The notes beneath the pieces are model-generated. The model ran no database searches, was not told the origin of the DNA, and worked only from the letters and a program-made list of their open reading frames with translations. From positions 1 through 15,429 of the forward strand of contig DWVA01000074.1 of assembly GCA_019120475.1 (NCBI GenBank): a stretch of 15,429 nt of DNA, read 5' to 3'. Numbering within the stretch: position 1 is the first letter of the stretch; the number at the start of each line of letters is the position of its first letter. The translations under genes and the position numbers were made by a program. Positions 1-8,212 of this stretch are shown one piece after another. This stretch comes from Candidatus Blautia intestinipullorum (GTDB lineage: Bacteria; Bacillota; Clostridia; Lachnospirales; Lachnospiraceae).

Positions 1-470
1 TCAAAATGGTGGAAAGTATGGTGGAAGTGTATTATAATAGTGGACAGTTCCAGCATACCCTGAACTGGATCATGAGATTTTATGAGGATGCCTTTTCCTT
101 TTTTGAAAGTCTTGGAAAGTTTTATGAAAAGAAAGGATATGGGGAAATTTCTCATTCCAGAATACGCCGTTATGAGATCCTTTTGGAGTTTCTCAGAGAA
201 GAAACAGAAATTTCGGAGGCGGAAGCCTCTCAGAAGATGATCTATGATCTGTATTTGCGAGAAAACCTTAAGAAACGTCCCTGCTTTGCGCCGGACCAGA
301 AAGCATACGAAAAAGCTGTATGGACATACCGGAAGGAACATCAGGTTTCCAAAACCGCTCATATCGAGGTGTTTCAGGACGGAACAGCAGTATTGTTTGA
401 TTATGACAGGAGAAGTCCCCTGTCTCATAATGCATTAACGGAAAAGATCTGTCTTTCCTATGGCAGATGA
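1..470 (+). CDS. C-terminal part of probable B12-binding radical SAM protein (DUF4080 type), 5' end outside window
   Basis: The reading frame is open from position 3 and ends with TGA at 468-470, so only about the last 155 residues are visible. There is no convincing start or ribosome binding site at the first ATG (position 6), so this is the tail of a longer gene. The visible part resembles the helical C-terminal DUF4080 region that follows the cobalamin-binding and radical SAM domains in clostridial proteins: it opens with VEVYYNSGQF, then has FYEDAFSFFESLGKFYEKKG and an aromatic-rich FLREE segment. The B12-binding and CxxxCxxC parts would lie upstream, so neither can be checked here. The substrate of this family is unknown. 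The next gene starts 17 bases after the stop with its own ribosome binding site, so cotranscription is likely. Family assignment rests on pattern memory of this tail only. Confidence 0.55.
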   Translation, partial: KMVESMVEVYYNSGQFQHTLNWIMRFYEDAFSFFESLGKFYEKKGYGEISHSRIRRYEILLEFLREETEISEAEASQKMIYDLYLRENLKKRPCFAPDQKAYEKAVWTYRKEHQVSKTAHIEVFQDGTAVLFDYDRRSPLSHNALTEKICLSYGR

Positions 471-487
471 TAAAGAGGTGAAAAAAG

Positions 488-592
488 ATGGGAATGTTTG
501 ATCCGAAGAAAAGAAAAATAGTCACAGCAGTAATCGCGGTAGTCCTTGTTGCCGCCATGGTGATTCCGACGATTCTTTCTATTCTTGTATGA
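488..592 (+). CDS. small single-span membrane peptide, 34 residues
   Basis: ATG at 488 is preceded by AGAGGTG at 474-480, a good Shine-Dalgarno sequence at 7 bases spacing. The peptide has a charged N-terminus (MGMFDPKKRKIV) followed by about 22 hydrophobic residues (VTAVIAVVLVAAMVIPTILS), ending at TGA 590-592. This is a typical single transmembrane segment with a positively charged, presumably cytoplasmic N-terminus. The sequence is 17 bases after the radical SAM stop and 13 bases before the next start, so it sits inside an operon. Small proteins of this design (MFDxKxKK then one hydrophobic span) are common in Clostridia, but I know of no assigned function. The ribosome binding site and clean membrane profile argue for a real gene; the short length leaves doubt. 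Confidence 0.65.
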   Translation: MGMFDPKKRKIVTAVIAVVLVAAMVIPTILSILV

Positions 593-605
593 TCGGTAAG
601 CCGTT

Positions 606-1331
606 ATGAAACTGGGACAGAAAGCGATGGAAGCGCTGAAAGAGGAAATAACGGGCAGCCTTCTGGAAGGGGATGACCTTGTAGTGGCAGGCGCGATAGC
701 TCTCCAGGGAACGGCGCTTCTTGTAAAATATGAAAGAAAGATACTGGAGAAAACCTTTTCCGGCGGTTTCCTGTATGACGCGGAAAAATGCAGGGAACTT
801 TATGGGATCAACGGAAGCGCTCCGCTAAGAAAAGAGACGTCTGGCCGGAAAGGAAAAACGGCAGAGGAATTTCTGGAGAGATATGGATTTTCGAAGGAGG
901 TAAGCGAACGCTGCCATGCCGTTTACGCAATGGGAGAGGGCGGCGTGCTGTGTGCGCTCTGGAAAATGGCGGAAGCTTCAGGAACAGGGCTGGAAGCAGA
1001 TCTGCGGAAGATTCCGATAAGACAGGAGACCATTGAAGTCTGCGAGAAATTCGACCTGGATCCCTACCGTCTTTTGTCTTCAGGTTCTGTTCTTCTGGGA
1101 ACCGGCAGAGGAAGAGAGCTTGCGGAGGCTTTTAACCAAAGAAAAATACCGGCGGCGGTGATTGGAAGGGCAGTAAAAGGAAACAACAGAATTTTATACA
1201 GCGGGAAGATCACCCGGTTTCTGGATCGTCCCGGGCAGGACGAGATCACAAAAATGCCCTGGGGAGACAAATGGAAAAGCCGGGGACTCTTTCCGGGACA
1301 GGAAAGGAAAAATACGGTATGGCAGGACTGA
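606..1331 (+). CDS. HypE/AIR-synthase-related protein, divergent and lacking the N-terminal domain
   Basis: This 241-residue protein matches the C-terminal AIR-synthase-like domain (AIRS_C) of HypE-like 'hydrogenase maturation factor' proteins of Clostridia. Recognisable stretches are GDDLVVAGAIALQGTALL (22-39), GVLCALWKMAEASGTGLE (113-130), KIPIRQETIEVCEKFDLDPY (135-154), LLSSGSVLL (156-164) and a C-terminal RFLDRPGQDEITK. Full-length relatives have an N-terminal ATP-binding AIRS domain, which is absent here: the protein starts almost directly at the linker before AIRS_C. The usual Asp in the HD(V/A)TEGG-type motif is replaced (AMGEGG, 108-113), so ATP-dependent chemistry is doubtful. Real HypE makes the cyanide ligand of NiFe hydrogenase; nothing nearby suggests that pathway. 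The ribosome binding site is weak (GGTAAG near 595). The last 13 bases overlap trmL. Confidence 0.6.
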   Translation: MKLGQKAMEALKEEITGSLLEGDDLVVAGAIALQGTALLVKYERKILEKTFSGGFLYDAEKCRELYGINGSAPLRKETSGRKGKTAEEFLERYGFSKEVSERCHAVYAMGEGGVLCALWKMAEASGTGLEADLRKIPIRQETIEVCEKFDLDPYRLLSSGSVLLGTGRGRELAEAFNQRKIPAAVIGRAVKGNNRILYSGKITRFLDRPGQDEITKMPWGDKWKSRGLFPGQERKNTVWQD

Positions 1332-1819
1332 ATATCGTACTACATGAGCCGGAAATCCCGTCAAACACAGGGAATATCGGGCGTACCTGCGTCGCTACGG
1401 GGACAAGGCTGCATCTGATAGAACCTCTGGGATTCCGTTTGAATGAAAAAGAGATCAAACGGGCGGGAATGGATTACTGGAAAGATCTTGATGTAACGAC
1501 TTATCTGGACTATGCGGATTTTCTGCGCAGAAATCCGGGGGCGAAAATATATTACGCCACAACAAAGGCTCCTCAGACTTATACGGAGGTCCATTATGAA
1601 GAAGACTGTTTTTTGATGTTCGGAAAGGAAAGCGCCGGAATTCCGGAGGAGATTCTTTTGGAAAATCAGGCACAGTGCATCCGGATTCCTATGCTGGAAG
1701 ATATCCGGTCTCTGAACTTAAGCAACGCAGCGGCCATCGTGCTTTACGAGGCGCTGAGGCAAAATGACTTTTGCCACTTGAAAAGAGAGGGACAGCTTAC
1801 CAGATATCAATGGAAATAA
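1319..1819 (+). CDS. trmL: tRNA (cytidine/uridine-34 2'-O)-methyltransferase TrmL (SPOUT family)
   Basis: TrmL methylates the ribose of wobble nucleotide 34 in certain tRNA-Leu isoacceptors using S-adenosylmethionine, acting as a dimer with the trefoil-knot SPOUT fold. The 166-residue product has the family's N-terminal HEPEIPSNTGNIGRTC (9-24), the middle MFGKESAGIPEEIL (100-113) and the C-terminal knot region IPMLEDIRSLNLSNAAAIVL (123-142). The length fits minimal SPOUT enzymes (about 155-165 residues). The frame is open from an ATG at 1271, but the family begins at MAGLNIVLHEPE, so I chose ATG 1319; GGAAAGGA lies at 1301-1308 upstream. The first 13 bases overlap the end of the preceding gene, suggesting translational coupling. 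Sixty-one bases separate it from ade. Confidence 0.93.
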   Translation: MAGLNIVLHEPEIPSNTGNIGRTCVATGTRLHLIEPLGFRLNEKEIKRAGMDYWKDLDVTTYLDYADFLRRNPGAKIYYATTKAPQTYTEVHYEEDCFLMFGKESAGIPEEILLENQAQCIRIPMLEDIRSLNLSNAAAIVLYEALRQNDFCHLKREGQLTRYQWK

Positions 1820-1880
1820 AAAAGACGGGACAGGCAGGTCCGCGGCAGTAAGAAGGATATGACAGAGAAGGAGGGACAGA

Positions 1881-3608
1881 ATGGAACTGGGAAAATATCG
1901 TTTATATTCAGAAATGGCAAGAGGCGGAAAAAAGGCGGAGCTTGTATTTAAAGGCGCCCGGGTATTTATGGCGCACACCGGAGAATTTGTGGATGGAGAC
2001 GTGGCGGTTGCGGACGGTATTGTCCTTGGAGTAGGGCATTACAGCGGCCGGCGGGAAATCGATCTTACGGGGAAATACCTCTGTCCCGGTTTTATTGACA
2101 GTCATCTTCATCTGGAATCCACTCTGGTAACGCCGGGAGAACTGATCCGGCAGGCCGCTCTGTGCGGAACGACTACTTTTATCGTAGACCCTCATGAATC
2201 TGCCAATGTATCCGGCAGCGAGGGAATTGATTATATTTTAAAGCAGACGGAAAATGTTCCGGCAAATGTGTATGTAATGATGCCTTCCTGCGTACCGGCT
2301 ACCGATGTGGACGACAACGGATGTACGCTTACCGCGGGAAAGATGAAATCATATCTGGATCAACCGCGTATCCTGGGACTTGGAGAAGTAATGGACGCTG
2401 TTTCCGTGGTCAACGGAAGTGTTTCCATGCATGAGAAGCTGGCGTTGTTTGAAAACCGCGTCAGGGACGGTCATGCGCCATTTCTGGAACCGGGAGATCT
2501 GGCTGCCTATGCTCTGGCCGGGATTTCTACAGATCATGAGTGTGTGGATTATGATTATGCCATGGAGGAATGCCGGAACGGGATGTATGTACTGATCCGG
2601 GAAGGAAGCGCCGCAAGGAATCTGGACGCTATTGTAGGAGGAATCGTCAGCCGTCACACGGATACATCTTTTTTCTGCTTTTGTACGGATGATAAGCATA
2701 TTGAAGAGATCCGGCGGGAAGGCCACATCAATTATAATATCAAAAGAGCGGTTCAGTTAGGGCTTCCTGTGGAAAAAGCTCTGAAAATGGCTACCATCCA
2801 GGCGGCGCGCTGTTACGGCCTTTCCCGTCTGGGAGCAATTGCGCCGGGATATCAGGCGGATTTTACTGTTCTGGACAATCTAAAGGATCTGAATGTCCTG
2901 GAGGTTTATCATAAGGGCAGGAAGATCCTGGCGGAAAGCCATGGAAACATACCGCCTTGTCCGCCGGATCTGAAACAGACGGTCCATTTAGATCATTTCA
3001 GCCAGGAACAGCTTATACTTCCCCACGCAGGAGGCAAAGCCCATGTTCTCCAGATGATCGGCGGTCAGATCGTAACAGAGGATCTCCGTGAGGAAGTGCC
3101 TTTTCAGAAGACAGAGAAGGGGAACGTTTTTATTCCGGAAGGCGGTTATCTGAAGATTTCCGCTGTGGAACGGCATAAAAATACGGGAAAGACCGGCGTG
3201 GGGATCGTAAAAGGATTCGGGATCAAGGGCGGCGCCATCGCCTCCAGTGTTTCCCACGATTCCCATAATCTGATCGTCATAGGAGATAATGACAGGGATA
3301 TGTATCTGGCAGTCCGGGAACTGATCCGCACACAGGGAGGCTATACCCTGGTGGAGAATGGAAAAGTTTATGAGACGCTGCCGCTTCCGATAATGGGACT
3401 GATGAGCGACGCCGGATATGAGACGGTGAACAAAGTTTTAAAGAAAATGATCGCCAAGGCTTATGAAATGGGGATTCCCAAGGATTTTGATCCCTTTATC
3501 ACGCTTTCGTTTATGGCGCTTCCGGTTGTTCCGGAAATACGGATCACTCCCCGGGGAGTTTACCTTGTAAAAGAAGAGAGACTTCTGAAAACACCGTTTG
3601 AACAGTAA
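1881..3608 (+). CDS. ade: adenine deaminase (EC 3.5.4.2)
   Basis: This enzyme converts adenine to hypoxanthine and ammonia in the cytoplasm, feeding purine salvage. The 575-residue product belongs to the amidohydrolase superfamily and matches the bacterial Ade/YerA family in length. Metal-binding signatures are visible in order: DSHLHLES (73-80, the HxH motif), VDPHESANV (102-110), DGHAP (197-201), STDHE (216-220) and CTDDKH (268-273). The C-terminal family domain contains GFGIKGGAIASSVSHDSHN and, later, a long helix-rich segment ending in LPVVPEIRITPRGVYLV. The start ATG 1881 follows GAAGGAGGGA, a strong ribosome binding site. I see no purine riboswitch in the 61 bases upstream, so it may be read from the trmL operon. 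It ends just before a long bidirectional terminator and faces the histidine kinase gene. Confidence 0.95.
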   Translation: MELGKYRLYSEMARGGKKAELVFKGARVFMAHTGEFVDGDVAVADGIVLGVGHYSGRREIDLTGKYLCPGFIDSHLHLESTLVTPGELIRQAALCGTTTFIVDPHESANVSGSEGIDYILKQTENVPANVYVMMPSCVPATDVDDNGCTLTAGKMKSYLDQPRILGLGEVMDAVSVVNGSVSMHEKLALFENRVRDGHAPFLEPGDLAAYALAGISTDHECVDYDYAMEECRNGMYVLIREGSAARNLDAIVGGIVSRHTDTSFFCFCTDDKHIEEIRREGHINYNIKRAVQLGLPVEKALKMATIQAARCYGLSRLGAIAPGYQADFTVLDNLKDLNVLEVYHKGRKILAESHGNIPPCPPDLKQTVHLDHFSQEQLILPHAGGKAHVLQMIGGQIVTEDLREEVPFQKTEKGNVFIPEGGYLKISAVERHKNTGKTGVGIVKGFGIKGGAIASSVSHDSHNLIVIGDNDRDMYLAVRELIRTQGGYTLVENGKVYETLPLPIMGLMSDAGYETVNKVLKKMIAKAYEMGIPKDFDPFITLSFMALPVVPEIRITPRGVYLVKEERLLKTPFEQ

Positions 3609-3616
3609 AAGAGAAA

Positions 3617-3658
3617 AGCAGGATGGAAAACCGGCAGAAGCCGGCTTTCTATCTTGCT
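3617..3658. terminator. bidirectional terminator between ade and the histidine kinase
   Basis: Arms 3617-3635 and 3640-3658 pair over 19 positions with one A-C mismatch and three G-T wobbles, around the 4-base loop AGAA; the tip is the GC-rich CCGGC/GCCGG. An A-rich stretch lies before it and a T-run (CTTTTT) after it, so both converging transcripts would end in a hairpin plus U-tract. The right arm overlaps the last three codons and the stop of the kinase gene. Confidence 0.88.
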
Positions 3659-5058
3659 TTTTCTAAAGTAAAAATAAACTCTGTCCCCACACCTTCTGTA
3701 CTGATCACATTGATATTTTCTCCATGAGCGCTGATGATCTCCTTGACAATGGCAAGTCCGAGACCGGTTCCGGTCTGATCCTTTCCCCTTGAGATATCTG
3801 TTTTGTAAAAACGCTCCCAGATCCGGTGAAGGCTCTGTTTGGGAATCCCGATTCCATGATCTTTGACGGAGACAAAAATTTTATCATTTTTTTCCGTTGT
3901 CTCAATGATGATGGTAGAATTATTGCGGCTGAATTTGATCGCATTATTCAGAAGATTATGAAGCACCTGCTGGATCTGATCTACGTCAGCTTTGGCGTAC
4001 AGCTCTTTTCCTGAAAGAACAAGTTCCAGGAGAATCTTGCGCCTGGTACAGTCGCCTTCGTATGTGGCGGCTGTTTTTTTGATGACTTCATTGATATCAA
4101 AAGTCTGGATCTTCAGCAGCCGTTTATGGATATCCAGTTCGTTTAATGTGAGAAGCCCTTCCGTAAGTTTTTCCAGACGTCCCGCCTCATAAGCGATGAT
4201 CTTTAAATATTTTTCCTGGCTGTCCGCCGGGATCACCCCGTCCAGCATTGCGTCCACATAGCCTTTGATGGAGGTAAGGGGAGAACGGAAATCATGGGAA
4301 ATATTGGAAATAAACTGTCTTTGATATTCCCCGTTCCTGTTCAGCTTTTCCGCCATATAATTCAGGCTGTTGGCAAGATAGCCGATTTCATCCTCCGAGG
4401 AAACCGGGATTTTATAAGCCAGATTTCCATTGGCAAATTCCGAGGCGCCCCGGATGATCTCCTTCAGAGGTTTATGAACATAACGCTGATAGATCAGAAG
4501 AAGAAGAAATACCATCAGATATACGGCAAGGAAAAGAAGCTGGATGATAAAAAGAATTTCTCCGCGTTTCTGATACAGATCGCTCATCCGATAGTGAATG
4601 GCAACGTATCCCTTGGTAGTCATATTATCGGTAATAGGAGCAAGAACACTGAGGTATGTATCCTGAAAATAGCCGTAAAAATCTCCTACACGGTAATAAT
4701 TGCTTCCCCAGTCGGAAGGATCGAAGCCTTTTAGCTCGATAGGATGACTGGGGGAAATATCCGTTCTGGTGCTGACGATAATGCCGCCTTCATTGTTTAT
4801 GATCCATACAATACTGGAAGGATAGTCGGAGATCATATACAGATTCGACTGGATACTGCTTAAATTTGAAGAGGAAATATTGTTCTTGACAGAACTGTTT
4901 TCCGCCACATGAGTGGCGTCCAGATAAAGGCTTTCGCTGATATCCTGTTCCAGAGCCGATTCAATCATATAGGAGCCGACCAGAGTGATGAAAAGAAAGC
5001 CGAGAATTCCGATCAGTATGTAGCCTTCCAGAAATTTCAGCGAAATTCTCTTCCTCAT
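3649..5058 (-). CDS. membrane sensor histidine kinase (HAMP, HisKA, HATPase_c)
   Basis: This 469-residue kinase autophosphorylates on His and passes the phosphate to the adjacent response regulator. Order of parts: N-terminal membrane span about 12-34, an extracellular sensor region of about 130 residues (35-166) with no recognised ligand motif, second span about 167-190, HAMP linker 191-243, phosphoacceptor H-box NISHDFRSPLTSIKGY (252-267, His255), N-box LLNNAIKF (369-376), G1 box KDHGIGIP (399-406) and G2 box GTGLGLAIV (430-438). All catalytic boxes are intact. The length is usual for a two-span kinase. Its start codon overlaps the regulator's stop by 4 bases (ATGA arrangement), so the two are translationally coupled. 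The stimulus is not predictable from sequence. Confidence 0.93.
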   Translation of the reverse strand: MRKRISLKFLEGYILIGILGFLFITLVGSYMIESALEQDISESLYLDATHVAENSSVKNNISSSNLSSIQSNLYMISDYPSSIVWIINNEGGIIVSTRTDISPSHPIELKGFDPSDWGSNYYRVGDFYGYFQDTYLSVLAPITDNMTTKGYVAIHYRMSDLYQKRGEILFIIQLLFLAVYLMVFLLLLIYQRYVHKPLKEIIRGASEFANGNLAYKIPVSSEDEIGYLANSLNYMAEKLNRNGEYQRQFISNISHDFRSPLTSIKGYVDAMLDGVIPADSQEKYLKIIAYEAGRLEKLTEGLLTLNELDIHKRLLKIQTFDINEVIKKTAATYEGDCTRRKILLELVLSGKELYAKADVDQIQQVLHNLLNNAIKFSRNNSTIIIETTEKNDKIFVSVKDHGIGIPKQSLHRIWERFYKTDISRGKDQTGTGLGLAIVKEIISAHGENINVISTEGVGTEFIFTLEKAR

Positions 5059-5756
5059 TTGGTTTTCACCTCAAATTTATACCCGATTCCCCATACAGTA
5101 GAGATGCTCCAGTCGGGGTGATCTTTGATCTTTTCACGGAGACGTTTAATATGTACGTCTACGGTTCTGGTATCTCCGATATATTCATATCCCCATATGT
5201 GATCCAGAAGCTGTTCCCTGGTAAACACCTGATTGGGAGAGGATGCCAGAAAATAAAGAAGCTCCAGTTCCTTCGGCGGCATATCGATCTGCCTGCCCAT
5301 ATAGGTGACGGAATAGTTTGTCAGGTTAATGGTCAGATCCGGATAGGAAACAGATTTTTCGTTGGATACGGAAGCAGGCTGTTTGACCTTGAAACGGCGG
5401 AGTACCGCGCGGACCCGGGCTACCAGTTCCTTAGAATCAAAAGGCTTGATGATATAATCGTCCGCGCCAAGCTCCAGCCCCAGGACCTTGTCAAAGGTTT
5501 CTCCCTTGGCGGAGAGCATGATGATAGGAACGTCGGAGGTATGACGGATCTCCCTGCATACCTGGTAGCCGTCAATGCCCGGAAGCATCAGATCCAGGAG
5601 AAGAAGATCCGGCTGGAAGCTCTGGAATTCTTTCAGAGCCTGTTCTCCGTCGTTTACGATCTTTGTTTCAAAACACTCCTTTGTAAGATAAAGAGAAATC
5701 AGCTCTGCAATATTGTTGTCGTCGTCGATGATCAGTATTTTCTGTTTTGCGGCCAT
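5055..5756 (-). CDS. OmpR/PhoB-type response regulator
   Basis: This 233-residue DNA-binding regulator partners the kinase encoded immediately downstream. The receiver domain (about 1-120) has the acidic pocket DDD (11-13), phosphoacceptor Asp55 in LLLLDLMLPG, Ser82 at the switch position and Lys104 in IIKPF. The C-terminal winged-helix domain (about 134-230) contains MPPKELELLYFLASSPNQVF, the recognition segment TREQLLDHIWGYEY and the RTVDVHIKRLREKI and WGIGYKF signatures. All key residues are present. GGAGGAG lies 8 bases before the ATG. Only 20 bases separate it from the end of mutS2, with no terminator or separate promoter visible, so it is probably transcribed from the mutS2 promoter. 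Target genes are unknown. Confidence 0.94.
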   Translation of the reverse strand: MAAKQKILIIDDDNNIAELISLYLTKECFETKIVNDGEQALKEFQSFQPDLLLLDLMLPGIDGYQVCREIRHTSDVPIIMLSAKGETFDKVLGLELGADDYIIKPFDSKELVARVRAVLRRFKVKQPASVSNEKSVSYPDLTINLTNYSVTYMGRQIDMPPKELELLYFLASSPNQVFTREQLLDHIWGYEYIGDTRTVDVHIKRLREKIKDHPDWSISTVWGIGYKFEVKTK

Positions 5757-5776
5757 AATAACTCCTCCTTTTACTT

Positions 5777-8158
5777 TTATTTTTTCAGTTCCACGATAGT
5801 AACTCCGGCGTCTCCTTCGCCGAATTCGCCCAGTCGGAAGGAGTCTACATGTTTCTGTCTTCTGAGATAATTGTGGATTCCTTTTCTGAGAGCTCCGGTA
5901 CCTTTTCCGTGGACAATACGCACAGTTTTCAGATGGGCGATGTAGGCGTCGTCGAGATATTTGTCAAGCTCTGCCACCGCCTCGTCAACAGTTTTTCCAA
6001 GAAGATTGATCTCAGTGGAAACACTGGCGGATTTGGACATTCTGATCTTTCCGGCGCCTGTTCTCTGAAGAGAGGGAGCGGTGATCACTGGCTCGTCTAT
6101 GAGCTCCAGATCGGAGATATGTACCTTGGAACGGATGATCCCCATCTGAACAAAGAGAAAGCCTTTGGAATCCGGACGGCTTCCTACAGTACCCTTGAGG
6201 TTCATGCTGAGTACTTTTACGGAATCGCCGGGATGCACATCCTTGGCGGTAAGCTGCTTTTTCGGCTGCTTTTTCTCTACAGGACGGGACATTTTCTTTT
6301 CCGCCCGGTCCATTCTCTTCCGGAGTTCCTGGCGTTCCCGCTCCACAGAAGCTGTGTCCACATGATCTTTCTGAAATTTGTGGAAAAGCTTCATAGTCTG
6401 ATCCGCATATTCTTTGGCTTCTTCCAGAATTTTGTGAGCCTCCTCGTTGGCCTGCCGGATGATCCTGTCTTTCTGGGAGTCCAGTTTTTCCTGGCGGGCT
6501 TCAAGCTGAGCCTTTAACTGCCGGATCTCTTCTTTATACCGGGCAGCCTCCTGGCGTTCCTTTTCAAGCGTTACTCTATTTTCCTCAAGAGAAGAGATCA
6601 CATCCTCAAAAGATTCATCCTGCTCGCTGATCTGTTCCCTGGCCTTCTGGATAATTTCATCGGAAAGCCCAAGTCTGGAGGAAATGGCAAAGGCGTTGCT
6701 CTTTCCCGGGATTCCGATAAGAAGACGGTAAGTGGGGCGTAAGGTTTCCACATCAAATTCGCAGCAGGCATTCTCTACGCCTGGAGTAGAAAGGGCATAA
6801 ACCTTAAGCTCACTGTAATGTGTGGTAGCCATAGTGCGGATCCCTTTCTGATGCAGGTAGGAAAGAATGGAAATGGCAAGGGCCGCCCCCTCAGTCGGAT
6901 CTGTACCTGCTCCCAGCTCGTCAAAAAGCACCAGAGAATTTCTGTCCGCTTTGTCAAGAAAAGAAACAATATTTGTCATATGGGAGGAAAAGGTACTGAG
7001 GGATTGCTCAATACTCTGTTCATCTCCGATATCTGCGTAAATTTCATGAAAAAGAGCCAGCTCGCTGCGGTCCAGAGCCGGGATATGAAGACCGGACTGT
7101 CCCATCAGGGTGAGAAGCCCCGCTGTTTTCAGAGAAACAGTTTTTCCGCCTGTGTTGGGGCCGGTGATAATGAGAAGATCAAATTCATCCCCAAGACGGA
7201 TATCAATGGGGACCGCTTTCTTTTTAAGGATCAGCGGATGGCGGGCCTGTCTCAGACGGATCCTCCCTTCCTCATTAAAGACGGGTTCGCTTCCGTTCAT
7301 ATCCATGGCAAGAGCTGCCCGGGCAAAAATAAAGTCAAGCTGAACCATTAACGTCAGGTTCAGGGAGACTGCCTCCCGTTCCGCGGCGATCTGTTCGCTT
7401 AAAGAGGCAAGAACAGCCTCGATCTCCTTCTGCTCCTGAAGCTCAAGCTCCCGCATATCGTTATTCAGTTTTACAACAGCCATCGGTTCGATAAACAAAG
7501 TGGAACCGGTGGAGGACTGGTCGTGGATCATGCCGGGAACCTGACCTTTATATTCGGCTTTTACCGGAATACAGTATCTTCCGTTCCGCATGGTGATCAC
7601 AGAGTCCTGGAGATAATTTCTGGCGCTTCCGTTGACAAGACCGGAAAGCTGGGTATGTATGCGGTCGTTGGTGATCTTCATGTTTCTGCGGACGCTGCGG
7701 AGTCCCGGACTTGCGTCGTCGCTGATCTCATCTTCCGAGAGAATGCAGCGGCGGATTTCACTGGAAAGAGGTGTAAGAGGAGAAAGCCCCTCAAACATGG
7801 CGTCCAGTGAATCAGCAGGGGCGTCATTTCTGTCTTTCCGGGAATATGCTTTGACCCGGGAAGTGTTTTCCAGAAGAGCGCAGACTGCCAGAATCTCCAC
7901 AATTCCCAGAGTACTGCCGATCTCCAGCCGTTTCAGAGAGCCGCGTACATCCTTTACACTGCCAAAAGAAACAGAGCCTTTCTGGAAAAGCCGGGTCAGT
8001 GCGTCTTTTGTCTGTGTCTGCATCAGCCGGATCTGCTCTATGTCTGTGGAGGGAGTCAGATTGCGGCAAAGTTCCTTCCCCATAGGGGAGGACGCTTTTT
8101 CTGTAAGTTTCTCTATGATCTTTGGATATTCCAAAGAAACTAATGCTTTTTGATTCAT
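5777..8158 (-). CDS. mutS2: MutS2 (Smr-domain endonuclease / ribosome collision factor)
   Basis: MutS2 is a dimeric ABC-type ATPase with a C-terminal Smr domain. In Bacillus subtilis the homologue (MutS2/RqcU) senses and splits collided ribosomes; in other bacteria it suppresses recombination. The 793-residue product has helical core domains (about 1-310), Walker A GPNTGGKT (333-340), signature region DIGDEQSIEQSLSTFSSHM (376-394), Walker B LVLFDELGAGTDP (409-421), a coiled coil (about 506-624), a basic KOW-like segment (about 638-688) and the Smr domain (714-793) with HGKGTG at 750-755. The family's LDLRG-type motif reads INLLG here. The frame extends 34 codons upstream to 8260, but that extension is not family-like. 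ATG 8158 begins MNQKALVSLEYPKI and has AGGAG 6 bases before it. Confidence 0.94.
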   Translation of the reverse strand: MNQKALVSLEYPKIIEKLTEKASSPMGKELCRNLTPSTDIEQIRLMQTQTKDALTRLFQKGSVSFGSVKDVRGSLKRLEIGSTLGIVEILAVCALLENTSRVKAYSRKDRNDAPADSLDAMFEGLSPLTPLSSEIRRCILSEDEISDDASPGLRSVRRNMKITNDRIHTQLSGLVNGSARNYLQDSVITMRNGRYCIPVKAEYKGQVPGMIHDQSSTGSTLFIEPMAVVKLNNDMRELELQEQKEIEAVLASLSEQIAAEREAVSLNLTLMVQLDFIFARAALAMDMNGSEPVFNEEGRIRLRQARHPLILKKKAVPIDIRLGDEFDLLIITGPNTGGKTVSLKTAGLLTLMGQSGLHIPALDRSELALFHEIYADIGDEQSIEQSLSTFSSHMTNIVSFLDKADRNSLVLFDELGAGTDPTEGAALAISILSYLHQKGIRTMATTHYSELKVYALSTPGVENACCEFDVETLRPTYRLLIGIPGKSNAFAISSRLGLSDEIIQKAREQISEQDESFEDVISSLEENRVTLEKERQEAARYKEEIRQLKAQLEARQEKLDSQKDRIIRQANEEAHKILEEAKEYADQTMKLFHKFQKDHVDTASVERERQELRKRMDRAEKKMSRPVEKKQPKKQLTAKDVHPGDSVKVLSMNLKGTVGSRPDSKGFLFVQMGIIRSKVHISDLELIDEPVITAPSLQRTGAGKIRMSKSASVSTEINLLGKTVDEAVAELDKYLDDAYIAHLKTVRIVHGKGTGALRKGIHNYLRRQKHVDSFRLGEFGEGDAGVTIVELKK

Positions 8159-8172
8159 AAATTCTCCTGTCA

Positions 8173-8212
8173 GTACAGCGGCGGCGTACAGAAAGACATG
8201 CTGGCGCTGTAC
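8173..8212 (-). repeat. inverted repeat in the mutS2 leader
   Basis: GTACAGCG (8173-8180) and CGCTGTAC (8205-8212) are perfect 8-base inverted repeats around a 24-base loop that itself has a small GCGT/ATGC stem. The structure would form in the mutS2 mRNA just before its Shine-Dalgarno sequence (8163-8168). No T-run follows, so it is not a terminator; a role in translation or mRNA stability is possible but unproven. Confidence 0.35.

Noticed and set aside
1820..1880. Purine riboswitch ahead of adenine deaminase
   Set aside because: The gap is only 61 bases and lacks the conserved three-way-junction sequences; it holds only the ribosome binding site.
5118..5870. 250-codon frame on the plus strand
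   Set aside because: It is antisense to the response regulator and the end of mutS2, has no family-like sequence or ribosome binding site, and both opposite genes are certain.
5849..6517. 222-codon frame on the plus strand
   Set aside because: Lies opposite the Smr and coiled-coil part of mutS2; low-complexity Phe/Leu-rich shadow of that gene.
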